DNA of 15,433 nucleotides, taken from an uncultured Bacilli bacterium. GTDB taxonomy: Bacteria; Bacillota_I; Bacilli_A; RF39; UBA660. Positions 1 to 7,255 of the stretch are shown piece by piece. The notes under the pieces were generated by a model. It ran no database searches. It was not told where the DNA came from and saw only the letters and a program-made list of their open reading frames with translations. Position 1 is the first letter of the stretch, and every line of letters begins with the position of its first letter. The translations under genes and the position numbers were made by a program. The stretch spans positions 1-15,433 of the forward strand of contig CANRJE010000023.1 in assembly GCA_947630865.1 (NCBI GenBank), given 5' to 3'.

Positions 1-332
1 GTTGAGATTAACCATAATGTATCTCCCCAAATAACCTTGTAACTTCTTTGATCTTTATCAGTATCAATAGTTGTATTAGCAACCCATACTGAATAATCTA
101 CTTCTTTATCGTTTGATGCTGTTCCTGAATTGTTCGTGTTCTTATCACTATCTTCTTTATCATTTGAACTTGAACTATCTTTATCAGTCGTGTCTTTATC
201 TTTTTCAGTACTTTCAGTACCTGTCTTATTTGACTCAGTTTCTTTATCACCACAACCTGTACTTAAGAACAATATTCCACTAAATAAGCATAAAATCAAT
301 AGTACCTTGGCATTAATTTTTAAGAATTTCAT
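1..332 (-). CDS. LysM-type surface lipoprotein, N-terminal part (runs off window)
   Basis: Only the first 110 codons are present; the rest lies before base 1. The protein opens with a charged and hydrophobic signal sequence (MKFLKINAK, then a run of L, I, F) ending in a lipobox-like S-T-G-C near residue 30, so it is probably lipidated and anchored outside the membrane. A low-complexity Ser/Thr/Lys/Asp linker of about 45 residues follows, as is common between a lipid anchor and a wall-binding domain. The last visible residues, including YKVIWGDTLWLIS, match the start of a LysM domain (typically Y-x-V-x-x-G-D-T-L-x-x-I), which binds peptidoglycan or related glycans. The ATG at 332 has GGAGG at 336-340. 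I found no convincing promoter upstream. The function beyond wall binding cannot be seen. Confidence 0.8.
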   Translation of the reverse strand, partial: MKFLKINAKVLLILCLFSGILFLSTGCGDKETESNKTGTESTEKDKDTTDKDSSSSNDKEDSDKNTNNSGTASNDKEVDYSVWVANTTIDTDKDQRSYKVIWGDTLWLIS

Positions 333-434
333 AAACCTCCTTATATCATTTACCTGTACAAATTAATCTTATCATATAAGTACTATTTTTTCTACAATTT
401 AACACTTTTTTTACACATGTTTTTCTAATAGAAA

Positions 435-1940
435 TTAAAATCTAACTCGCTTTTGTTTATTAATATCATCTATAGTTATTTTACTATTGTGAGGAACTGG
501 TTTCCATGATACTTTTTTAAATAAAGCAATATATGTTGTATACCTACCAACAATATCAAAAATTGGCCAAAGAAGACTGTTAACAAATATTTTACTAATT
601 GGCATTTTCTTAATTCTTTTTCTTTCTAAAAATAAGATATACCAAGGAACAATGATGTTTTCAAGATATGCTCCTATTCGATAGAAGAGTCTTGCCCATA
701 CACCAATTAAGAACGTTACAAAAATTGCTCCTACTCCTGAAGGTATTTTTATTTGAATATTAAAGAAATGTCTTAATATTTGAGCTAAATATGTTCCACC
801 TGCAAAAAAATCAACACTATTCATATTAGTTGAATAAGCATATAAAGATCTAAGAATTAAAACTACTAAAATCCATCTAGTAATATTTATAACATTAGTT
901 GGTAATAAATGCATAAATGTATCAAACATTATAAATCTATCTTTTAATGCAATACCTATCTTTTTATACCATGGGTGTTTTTTTTCTTCTTTACTCCATT
1001 TTACTTTAACAAATTTTCTTCCAAAGAAAATATTTCTAAATAATTTCCAACCTGACTCTTGAAAATTAATTAAAAGTCCTTTAGACCAACGTAGTTTTTG
1101 ATTATAAGCAACTTTATAATTAGGAGTTTGTTCATCATAAAATTCCGCATCATTTTGATAGGAAATTCTATAACCTTGACTTACAGCATCAGCTGTTAAT
1201 CCTCTATCTTCAGTTAAAGAAGTATAATGCCAACCATTTTCTACTATTTCGTTTGAAAATAAATAACCTGTTCCTTGAATATTCGTTGCTAATCTTAGAA
1301 AAGACCTTGCTCTATGATATGTTCTAATTGACCTTAACCAGTGAACTGCAAAACTCATTGTAATCCAATTTTCATCAATATTCTTGATATTTCTATATGA
1401 TGTAATTATCTTCTCACCACTATCAAAAGCATCATTCATTTTAGTTATATAATCTCTTTTTAATAAGTTATCAGCATCAAAGACAAAATAACCTTCAAAA
1501 GACATTCTTCCATAATCTTCTTCAATTCTATCAAAAAGATATTCTAAAGCAAAACCTTTAGTCTTATATAAATCATCAAATCTTTCATAGCAAATTGCTC
1601 CATTTTTTCTAGCAATTTCTGCTGTTTTATCAGTACAGTTATCAGCAACTACAAAAATAGTTAATAAGTCACTTGGATAATCTTGTTTTTTAATACTATC
1701 GATTAAATTACCAATTACTGTTTCTTCATTACGAGCTGCTATTACTATTCCATATTTATGTTTTTTCTTAGCAGGTTTAAATTTTCTTGTAAAAAATATT
1801 CCAATCACAAAAAAAATACCTTGGTAAAAAACTAAAGCTGGTAACAACCAACCAATAAAATTATTTATGTCTCTAAATGTTGGATATAATCCACCTAAAA
1901 ATCTAGCTATATTATCTAATAAATAAGTTATGAACCCCAT
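435..1940 (-). CDS. Membrane glycosyltransferase, family 2 (polysaccharide-synthase type)
   Basis: This is a 501-residue integral membrane glycosyltransferase of the GT2 (GT-A fold) family. It likely transfers a sugar from a nucleotide-sugar donor to a surface polysaccharide or lipid at the cytoplasmic face. A hydrophobic segment at about residues 30-51 precedes the catalytic domain, which opens with GIVIAARNEE and VVADNCTDKT. The metal-binding D-x-D is D155-A-D157, the likely catalytic acidic residues are in TED (243-245), and QKLRW (281-285) is the Q-x-x-R-W motif of processive synthases such as cellulose, hyaluronan and poly-GlcNAc synthases. Several hydrophobic segments fill residues 340-480. 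The Q-x-x-R-W and C-terminal membrane region favour a polymer synthase, but sugar and product cannot be read from sequence. The ATG at 1940 has GAGG seven bases upstream and its own extended -10 promoter. It is separate from ftsH. Confidence 0.88.
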   Translation of the reverse strand: MGFITYLLDNIARFLGGLYPTFRDINNFIGWLLPALVFYQGIFFVIGIFFTRKFKPAKKKHKYGIVIAARNEETVIGNLIDSIKKQDYPSDLLTIFVVADNCTDKTAEIARKNGAICYERFDDLYKTKGFALEYLFDRIEEDYGRMSFEGYFVFDADNLLKRDYITKMNDAFDSGEKIITSYRNIKNIDENWITMSFAVHWLRSIRTYHRARSFLRLATNIQGTGYLFSNEIVENGWHYTSLTEDRGLTADAVSQGYRISYQNDAEFYDEQTPNYKVAYNQKLRWSKGLLINFQESGWKLFRNIFFGRKFVKVKWSKEEKKHPWYKKIGIALKDRFIMFDTFMHLLPTNVINITRWILVVLILRSLYAYSTNMNSVDFFAGGTYLAQILRHFFNIQIKIPSGVGAIFVTFLIGVWARLFYRIGAYLENIIVPWYILFLERKRIKKMPISKIFVNSLLWPIFDIVGRYTTYIALFKKVSWKPVPHNSKITIDDINKQKRVRF

Positions 1941-1970
1941 TTTGTTTCCTCACTTCTAATTAACATAGAC

Positions 1971-1979
1971 ATTATAACA
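1971..1979 (-). promoter_or_regulatory. Extended -10 promoter for the glycosyltransferase
   Basis: On the minus strand the sequence reads TGTTATAAT, an extended -10 element (TGn plus a perfect TATAAT at 1976-1971), 31 bases before the glycosyltransferase ATG. The -35 region (TTTAAA-like, about 16 bases further up) is weak, as expected when the TGn extension compensates. It lies just after the ftsH terminator-like hairpin, so the glycosyltransferase probably forms its own transcript. Confidence 0.6.
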
Positions 1980-1995
1980 TACTTCTAAATAATTT

Positions 1996-2025
1996 AAAAG
2001 AGAAAGATTTTTCTAATCCTTCTCT
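1996..2025 (-). terminator. Hairpin terminator at the end of ftsH
   Basis: An 11-bp stem (1999-2009 against 2015-2025, with one G-T pair) and a 5-base loop straddles the ftsH stop codon. It is followed on the minus strand by only about four T residues (1999-1996). The stem is good but the T tract is short, so termination may be partial. Confidence 0.5.
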
Positions 2026-4016
2026 TGTTCTTCAGAATCTAAACTATCTTCAGGTTCTAAATTATTTGCTTCAAGTAATCTAATTAATTCATCTTTATTT
2101 AATTTAGAATAACCTTTAATGTTTTTATCTTTAGCTAAATCTCTTAACTCATCTATTGTCATATCTTCAAAAGTTGTATCCTTTGGTAATTCTTTATGTT
2201 CAACTAAATATTCGATTTGTTCTTTTGTTAAAGTTTCACGTTCTAAAAGAGCATCAGCAATCAATTTAACTAAATCGGCATTAGCTTTTAAAATCTCTGT
2301 TGCTTTTTTATAACATTCTCCAACTATTTTTCTTATTTCTTCATCTATTTCATGAGCAACAATATCTGAAAAATTTCTACTCTTATTGTAATCTCTTCCT
2401 AAGAAAACACCTTCTGTTTGATGTTCTAATTGAACAGGTCCTAAATCACTCATACCATATTCTGTTACCATGGCTCTTGCAATCTTCGTTGCTTTTTCAA
2501 AATCATTATGTGCACCAGTTGTAATTTCTCCAAAGTTAAGTTCCTCAGATACACGTCCACCAAGAAGTCCTGTAATTTGTTCTAGCAACTCTTTTTTAGT
2601 TTGAGTATATTTTTCTTCTTTAGGAACCATCATAGCATATCCACCTGCATAACTACGTGGAATAATAGTTACTTTTTGCACAACATTAGCTGAATTTAAT
2701 TTTAATCCTAAAACAACGTGACCAGCTTCATGGAAAGATACCATTCTCTTTTCTTCATCAGTATATTTTTTACTCTTTTTAGCAGGTCCCATTAATACTC
2801 TATCAGTTGCTTCATCAACTTCACTCATTGTGATTGCATCTTTATTACGTCTTACAGCAAGAAGTGCTGCTTCATTAAGTAAGTTCTCAAGATCTGCTCC
2901 TGAGAAACCTGGAGTTCTTTTAGCAAGATTACTTAATGTTACATTTTTATCTAAAATCTTATTTCTAGCATGAACAGCAAGAATTTCTTCTCTTGCTTTA
3001 ACATCTGGTAAGTTAACCGTTACTTGACGGTCAAATCTTCCTGGACGAAGTAAGGCTGGATCTAAAACATCAGCTCTATTAGTTGCTGCAATAATAATTA
3101 TTCCTTCATTAGCTCCAAAACCGTCCATCTCAGTTAATAATTGGTTTAAGGTTTGTTCTCTTTCATCATGTCCTCCACCTAAACCAGTTCCACGTTGACG
3201 TCCAACAGCATCGATTTCATCAATAAATATTAAACAAGGTGCATTGTGTTTTGCTTGACGGAACATATCTCTTACACGACTAGCTCCAACACCTACGAAT
3301 AATTCAACAAAGTCAGAACCACTTATATAGTAAAATGGTACATTAGCTTCACCTGCTACTGCTCTAGCAAGTAAAGTTTTACCTGTTCCTGGAGGTCCTA
3401 CAAGTAATACTCCTTTTGGAATTCTTGCTCCAAGTTTAGTAAATCTTTTTGGATTTTTTAAGAAATCAATTAATTCTTTTAATTCTTCTTTTTCTTCTTT
3501 TAATCCAGCAACATCATTAAATGTAACTTTCTTATTGCTATCATCAAGTTTTGCTCTACTTTTTCCAAAATCAAATGATTTATTGTTACCTCCAACTTGT
3601 TTAGAAATAATAACAAACATTAATATTCCAATTAGAATGATAGGCAAGAAGTTAAATAAAACGATAAGCCACATACTACCATTTGGGTCACCCTCAGCAT
3701 TAATAGAAAAATCATATTTTTCATTAGCAAGAGTAATTTGATCCATAACTTTTTCAGAAATTGGAACAGTTAAATGAAACGTTTCTTTTTCTCCATAATC
3801 TTTAAGTTTACCAGTTATTTCATAAACTCCACCATCAATACTAGGTACAATTTTTACTTCTGATACTTCATTATTATTCAAATTATTAATAAATTTATCA
3901 TAAGTTAATTCATTAACTTTAACATTATAAACATTAAATAAATAAATAACAACAAGCATTAATACTATAAAAATAGCATAAGGTATAATTCCTTTTCTTA
4001 TATCTTTTTTATTCAT
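2013..4016 (-). CDS. ftsH: ATP-dependent zinc metalloprotease FtsH
   Basis: FtsH is a membrane-anchored AAA+ protease that degrades misassembled membrane proteins and regulatory proteins. With the start at 4016 it has 667 residues: transmembrane helix near 13-30, extracytoplasmic domain, second helix near 115-138, Walker A GPPGTGKT (207-214), Walker B LIFIDEID (262-269), second region of homology ending RPGRFDR, zinc motif HEAGH (429-433), and the third zinc ligand Asp near 505 in NDFEKAT. The start is set by GGAGG at 4023-4027, seven bases before the ATG; an upstream in-frame ATG at 4037 lies inside tilS and has no ribosome site. The gene follows tilS by 11 bases, as in other Firmicutes (hpt, often between them, is absent here). 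Unusually, the C-terminus (about residues 615-650) looks like a small SAP/Rho-N-type helical module, ELRDLAKDKNIKGYSKLNKD, followed by an acidic tail. Confidence 0.97.
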   Translation of the reverse strand: MNKKDIRKGIIPYAIFIVLMLVVIYLFNVYNVKVNELTYDKFINNLNNNEVSEVKIVPSIDGGVYEITGKLKDYGEKETFHLTVPISEKVMDQITLANEKYDFSINAEGDPNGSMWLIVLFNFLPIILIGILMFVIISKQVGGNNKSFDFGKSRAKLDDSNKKVTFNDVAGLKEEKEELKELIDFLKNPKRFTKLGARIPKGVLLVGPPGTGKTLLARAVAGEANVPFYYISGSDFVELFVGVGASRVRDMFRQAKHNAPCLIFIDEIDAVGRQRGTGLGGGHDEREQTLNQLLTEMDGFGANEGIIIIAATNRADVLDPALLRPGRFDRQVTVNLPDVKAREEILAVHARNKILDKNVTLSNLAKRTPGFSGADLENLLNEAALLAVRRNKDAITMSEVDEATDRVLMGPAKKSKKYTDEEKRMVSFHEAGHVVLGLKLNSANVVQKVTIIPRSYAGGYAMMVPKEEKYTQTKKELLEQITGLLGGRVSEELNFGEITTGAHNDFEKATKIARAMVTEYGMSDLGPVQLEHQTEGVFLGRDYNKSRNFSDIVAHEIDEEIRKIVGECYKKATEILKANADLVKLIADALLERETLTKEQIEYLVEHKELPKDTTFEDMTIDELRDLAKDKNIKGYSKLNKDELIRLLEANNLEPEDSLDSEEQEKD

Positions 4017-4027
4017 AAAATTCCTCC

Positions 4028-5347
4028 TTACAAACATTTAAATATTATATCACATTTTTCTTTATTTTGACTATCATATTTTGATTTTTTTAATTTTGGT
4101 ATCCAAACTACTAACCCATTACTATCAACAACAACAGGATAACTAACTCTTTCCTCTTTTTTTATCTTTTTATCAATAAAAATATCACTTACTTTTTTAC
4201 TACCATCTACCCCTTTTAATTCTATCTTATCTCCATTTCTTTTATTCCTTACATATAAAGGTAATTTAATATCTGAAGACGATAAATGCAAAGTATCATT
4301 TCCATTATCATTTCCATCATATTCAAAAAAAGAAAAACCATTTAAAAGTTTTAATCCATTTTTTAATTCAAAACAATAATCTTTTAATACTTCTTTATTT
4401 GTTTCAAAATATAAATAATTATATTCAATTAAAACTTTAATATTATTAGGTAAATTTAATTCACTTCCACTTTTATTTTTCTTAATCAAATTTAATATTA
4501 AATCAATATGTTTACTTTTTATATTAGATAAATCACTATATAAAGAACCTAAAATTTTCTCTATTAAACATTTTCCAATATATGCATCTAATTGTTTAAA
4601 TAATAAAATATCTAACTTCCTATCCTTATAAGTATTATTATAAGCATTATCTAAAACTTTTTCAATATAATTATTACACTCATTAATGGTATTACTAAAT
4701 TTTAAAAATTTTAAATGAACATTTTTTTCTTCTTCTTTTAGAAATGGCAATACATTTTTTCTATATCTATTTCTTGTATATTTATCTGAAAAATTACTTT
4801 TATCTATTCGATACGGAATATTATTAGCTTCTAAAAAGTTCAAAATATCATCTTTAGTAACATATAATAAAGGTCTTACAATCAAATATGTTTCCATATT
4901 TGTTATTAATGGTATTCCTTTATAACCATTTAATGTTGAACCTCGAACTAATCTCATCAAAATTGTTTCTATTAAATCATCGCCATGATGAGCAGTCATT
5001 AAATAAGATGCATTATATTTATCAATTAAATCTTTATAGAATTTATAACGTATCTCTCTTGCTTCTTTATGAAAATTACCATTTTTATATTCTTCTATTC
5101 GCATACTTTCAAATATAATGTTATGCTCATGACAATAATTTCTTAAGAACTCTTCTTCTTCTTCACTTTCTTTTCTCTTTTGATGATTAATATGAGCAAC
5201 AATTATTTTAAACCCTATCTTTTTTTCCAATTTTTCTAAAAGATACAAAAGGCACATAGAATCTGGTCCAGCACTAACTCCAATTACAACACCATCTTCT
5301 TTAGTCAAATTAATTTTATTTTCTAAAAAATCAATTACTAATTGCAT
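4028..5347 (-). CDS. tilS: tRNA(Ile)-lysidine synthase TilS
   Basis: TilS uses ATP to attach lysine to the wobble cytidine of the CAU-anticodon tRNA-Ile, so that it reads AUA rather than AUG; it is normally essential. The 439-residue protein has the N-type PP-loop near the start (SAGPDS, residues 25-30, in the S-G-G-x-D-S position, with Ala for the first Gly). The following TAHHGDDLIETILMRLVRGS segment is typical of the family, and a C-terminal TilS domain ends around VVWIPKLKKSKYD. I start it at the ATG at 5347 rather than the in-frame GTG at 5356. The ribosome site AGGTG overlaps that GTG and sits seven bases before the ATG, and the predicted promoter would start transcription near 5359. 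It is followed closely by ftsH. Confidence 0.95.
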   Translation of the reverse strand: MQLVIDFLENKINLTKEDGVVIGVSAGPDSMCLLYLLEKLEKKIGFKIIVAHINHQKRKESEEEEEFLRNYCHEHNIIFESMRIEEYKNGNFHKEAREIRYKFYKDLIDKYNASYLMTAHHGDDLIETILMRLVRGSTLNGYKGIPLITNMETYLIVRPLLYVTKDDILNFLEANNIPYRIDKSNFSDKYTRNRYRKNVLPFLKEEEKNVHLKFLKFSNTINECNNYIEKVLDNAYNNTYKDRKLDILLFKQLDAYIGKCLIEKILGSLYSDLSNIKSKHIDLILNLIKKNKSGSELNLPNNIKVLIEYNYLYFETNKEVLKDYCFELKNGLKLLNGFSFFEYDGNDNGNDTLHLSSSDIKLPLYVRNKRNGDKIELKGVDGSKKVSDIFIDKKIKKEERVSYPVVVDSNGLVVWIPKLKKSKYDSQNKEKCDIIFKCL

Positions 5348-5365
5348 TTCTTTCACCTGATTTGT

Positions 5366-5394
5366 ATTTTACTAAACTTAAGTTGTTTTATCAA
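5366..5394 (-). promoter_or_regulatory. Sigma-A-type promoter for tilS-ftsH
   Basis: The minus strand has TTGATA (5394-5389), a 17-base spacer and TAAAAT (5371-5366). Transcription would start near 5359, giving a leader of about 12 bases before the tilS ATG at 5347. This makes tilS-ftsH independent of the metalloprotease gene upstream and argues against the GTG start at 5356. Confidence 0.7.
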
Positions 5395-5402
5395 GTCTAA
5401 AA

Positions 5403-6299
5403 TTATCTTTTCTTTTGATATTTTTTAATGTCTTCCTCTAAAAAACTTGTTAAAATTTGATAAGTTTTAGGAGCTATCTCTTCTAATTTTTCTCTTTCTG
5501 ATGGATATAAGTAATAATGAAAAAAGCAATCAGCAAAATATTCTCTAGGATCGTTTAAATAATCTTTTACTTCATAACCTGATAATCTTGTTAAACATTT
5601 TAAAATAGAAGGAGCTTCCTCTAAAATAATTTCTTCAAATCCATAATATTTAGATATAAGATTTGGAAAAAAATCCGAAAAATTATAATCTTCTAAATTC
5701 CATATTCCATGATTAACATTATTACTTAAAGTATTATCATATGCATGTCCTAATTCATGAATAATAACAACCTCAGAATTAACAAAAATCCTTATGCTAT
5801 TATAAATAGAGTTATAATAACCATTACCATTATTTTTTAAATACATACTGCTTAGTTCTTTATTTTCTTTTATAATTATAGGTGTTTCTACAACTTTTAA
5901 AAGAATTTCTGAATCAATCATTGAAGCCCAAGTTATAGTATCATCTAATGACTTTAACATTTTATAATCTATTTCTCCTTGATAGACTAGATAAAAAGTA
6001 AAAGGAATATCTTTTATGTTGATATTTACTTTTAAAACTGATACCGAAGATGGTGTAAAACTTATATATTTAAATATTTGTAAATCCAATCCCTTTATCC
6101 ATTTAGCATTTTTAAAATCATCAACTTTAAAATTTTGAAATGTTTCCTTCATTAATATATCTTCTAAATTTCTTTTATTTTTTTTATTCAATAAAATAGA
6201 TTTATTTAATGATATACTTCCTACTGCTATCATAGTTGTTAATGTTAAAGAAGTTATTATTTTTTTAAATTTTTGACTTTTCTTTCTGTTTAATTTCAT
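5403..6299 (-). CDS. Membrane-anchored or secreted zinc metalloprotease, ATLF/M34-like
   Basis: A 298-residue protein with a basic N-terminus and one hydrophobic segment (about residues 14-32), and no lipobox or clear A-x-A cleavage site, so it is either Sec-secreted or anchored with the protease domain outside. The C-terminal half is a gluzincin-like zinc protease: HELGH at 181-185 within IIHELGHAYD, then SGYEVKDY and EYFADCF, whose Glu253 is the likely third zinc ligand. This arrangement resembles the anthrax lethal factor/Pro-Pro endopeptidase group (MEROPS M34, ATLF fold). The same motifs, followed by YLYPSERE, align with the C-terminus of the effector at 7255-8616, so the two domains are paralogous. 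AAGGTG precedes the ATG by about five bases. It has its own promoter between the unknown gene at 6379 and its start. The substrate is unknown. Confidence 0.82.
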   Translation of the reverse strand: MKLNRKKSQKFKKIITSLTLTTMIAVGSISLNKSILLNKKNKRNLEDILMKETFQNFKVDDFKNAKWIKGLDLQIFKYISFTPSSVSVLKVNINIKDIPFTFYLVYQGEIDYKMLKSLDDTITWASMIDSEILLKVVETPIIIKENKELSSMYLKNNGNGYYNSIYNSIRIFVNSEVVIIHELGHAYDNTLSNNVNHGIWNLEDYNFSDFFPNLISKYYGFEEIILEEAPSILKCLTRLSGYEVKDYLNDPREYFADCFFHYYLYPSEREKLEEIAPKTYQILTSFLEEDIKKYQKKR

Positions 6300-6325
6300 G
6301 AAACACCTTTTCTTAATAACTCACT

Positions 6326-6355
6326 ATTATAAAACTAAATAGTATAAAAAAGCAA
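6326..6355 (-). promoter_or_regulatory. Sigma-A-type promoter for the membrane-anchored metalloprotease
   Basis: TTGCTT (6355-6350), an 18-base spacer and a perfect TATAAT (6331-6326) lie on the minus strand just past a terminator, 27 bases before the metalloprotease ATG at 6299. The protease is therefore probably transcribed separately from the divIC-effector operon. Confidence 0.7.
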
Positions 6356-6356
6356 T

Positions 6357-6380
6357 AAAAAACAATATCATTTTGATATT
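6357..6380 (-). terminator. Intrinsic terminator ending the divIC-effector operon
   Basis: A perfect 7-bp stem (6364-6370 against 6374-6380, 3-base loop) overlaps the stop codon of the unknown gene. On the minus strand it is followed by a G and a six-T tract, then more T-rich sequence. It closes the operon running from divIC. Confidence 0.75.
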
Positions 6381-6951
6381 ATTCTTCATATCTTAAATAA
6401 TAAGTTTCAGGAACATCTAATTGCATAGAATAATTATAATTTTTTAATGTTTCTTTTAATTCATCTTGTTCCTTAAAATCTATAATTAAAATTTTATTAG
6501 TTGTTGAATATTTCTTGTATATTTCTTTAAGAAAAGTACTATTTTTAAATAAATTTATTTTATTTCTTTTAAAATCAGGATATTTTGTTTCTGTTAAAAT
6601 ATCATATTTCATTTGATGAAAGTCAACAAGAATATTTATTTTTTTACCTTCTACTGTTCCTTCTTCTATATATAAATCATCTAAATTATAAACTTTTTTA
6701 TTTATTTCTATTTTACCTTTTCGATAAAAATCAACAAACTCTAAATCAAATTTATCTAAATTAGCTTTTTCAATTTTTTCTAAGTATTGTTCTCTTTTCT
6801 CTAAAAACTTTAGATGTTGTTCTTGAACATCTGTTTTGGAAGCTATAATTTTTCTATATAACTCTTTAGTCAAGCGAATATTTCTATAAGCCATTAAACT
6901 ATTTAATTTTAAATTTTTAGCAAATTTATTTTTATTCTTCTTTAGAGTCAT
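6379..6951 (-). CDS. Unknown protein, last gene of metalloprotease-effector module
   Basis: I do not recognise this 190-residue protein. It has no signal peptide or membrane segment, so it is probably cytoplasmic. The N-terminal third is Lys-rich and helical, with heptad-like stretches around residues 30-65 (EQHLKFLEKREQYLEKIEKA). The rest alternates beta-like and charged segments, with hydrophobic runs such as KILIIDF near the C-terminus. The start is the ATG at 6951: GGAGGTG lies six to seven bases before it, and the in-frame ATG at 6966 is inside that region without its own ribosome site. It overlaps the preceding adaptor-like gene by 20 bases, so it is translationally coupled. Its place directly after an effector and adaptor fits an immunity protein or an export chaperone, but that rests on position only. 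Confidence 0.75.
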   Translation of the reverse strand: MTLKKNKNKFAKNLKLNSLMAYRNIRLTKELYRKIIASKTDVQEQHLKFLEKREQYLEKIEKANLDKFDLEFVDFYRKGKIEINKKVYNLDDLYIEEGTVEGKKINILVDFHQMKYDILTETKYPDFKRNKINLFKNSTFLKEIYKKYSTTNKILIIDFKEQDELKETLKNYNYSMQLDVPETYYLRYEE

Positions 6952-7255
6952 TTTCTTCACCTCCATTTGCCATATAAAGGTCAGGATTTAAAACTTCATT
7001 AGGAAGGGGTACTTCATCAACTAAATTATGGTATTTTGTTGTAAGATTATAAAGATTTTGCCAAGTTTCTTTAACACTATCAATTGCTTTAAAAACATTA
7101 TCAATATAATCAATTGTATAAATTTCATCGCTATAATCTTCTTTTGTTGTATTAACTTGAAAATCAACTTTGTTTAATTCACTTATAATTATCTCACTAT
7201 CAGTTGCTATAATATCATTATTAGTTCCTGAAACATTTGTATATTCTTTCATCAT
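6932..7255 (-). CDS. Short adaptor-like protein with GTN-TDS domain
   Basis: A 107-residue protein that is nearly all one domain, clearly related to the N-terminal 80 residues of the SH3b protein at 12266-13078. Both carry [YN]..V.GTN followed by a TDS triplet, then a hydrophobic beta-like stretch (VDFQVNT here, VNFNLST there), and a helix with Y-I-x-N-[VI]-F-K-A-x-D-S. The latter region has WXG100-like size and helicity, so it may be a partner of the effector encoded just upstream. The ATG at 7255 overlaps the effector's TAA stop by one base (TAATG) and has GGGAGG seven bases upstream; another ATG follows immediately at 7252. The 3' end encodes GGEEN, which is also the ribosome site of the next gene. 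No signal peptide is visible, consistent with type VII export or cytoplasmic chaperone work (inference). Confidence 0.8.
   Translation of the reverse strand: MMKEYTNVSGTNNDIIATDSEIIISELNKVDFQVNTTKEDYSDEIYTIDYIDNVFKAIDSVKETWQNLYNLTTKYHNLVDEVPLPNEVLNPDLYMANGGEENDSKEE

Noticed and set aside
130..366. Plus-strand 78-codon frame rich in Leu, Ser and Val
   Set aside because: It is the antisense of the LysM lipoprotein and its upstream region; the Ser/Leu composition mirrors the Lys/Asp/Ser-rich linker, and there is no ribosome site.
421..434. TTTCTA-A-TAGAAA inverted repeat after the glycosyltransferase as a terminator
   Set aside because: The loop would be a single base and no T tract follows at the right distance.
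4017..4037. Longer FtsH start beginning MFVRRNF
   Set aside because: It would overlap tilS and has no ribosome site, while the ATG at 4016 has a well-placed GGAGG.
2119..5118. Several plus-strand frames inside ftsH and tilS
   Set aside because: They are antisense shadows of strongly conserved genes, with no family resemblance and no ribosome sites.
5258..5285. SAGPDS in TilS as a broken PP-loop
   Set aside because: Asp and Ser of the motif are kept and the rest of the protein is intact; Ala for Gly at this place is a mild variant, so I do not call it inactive.
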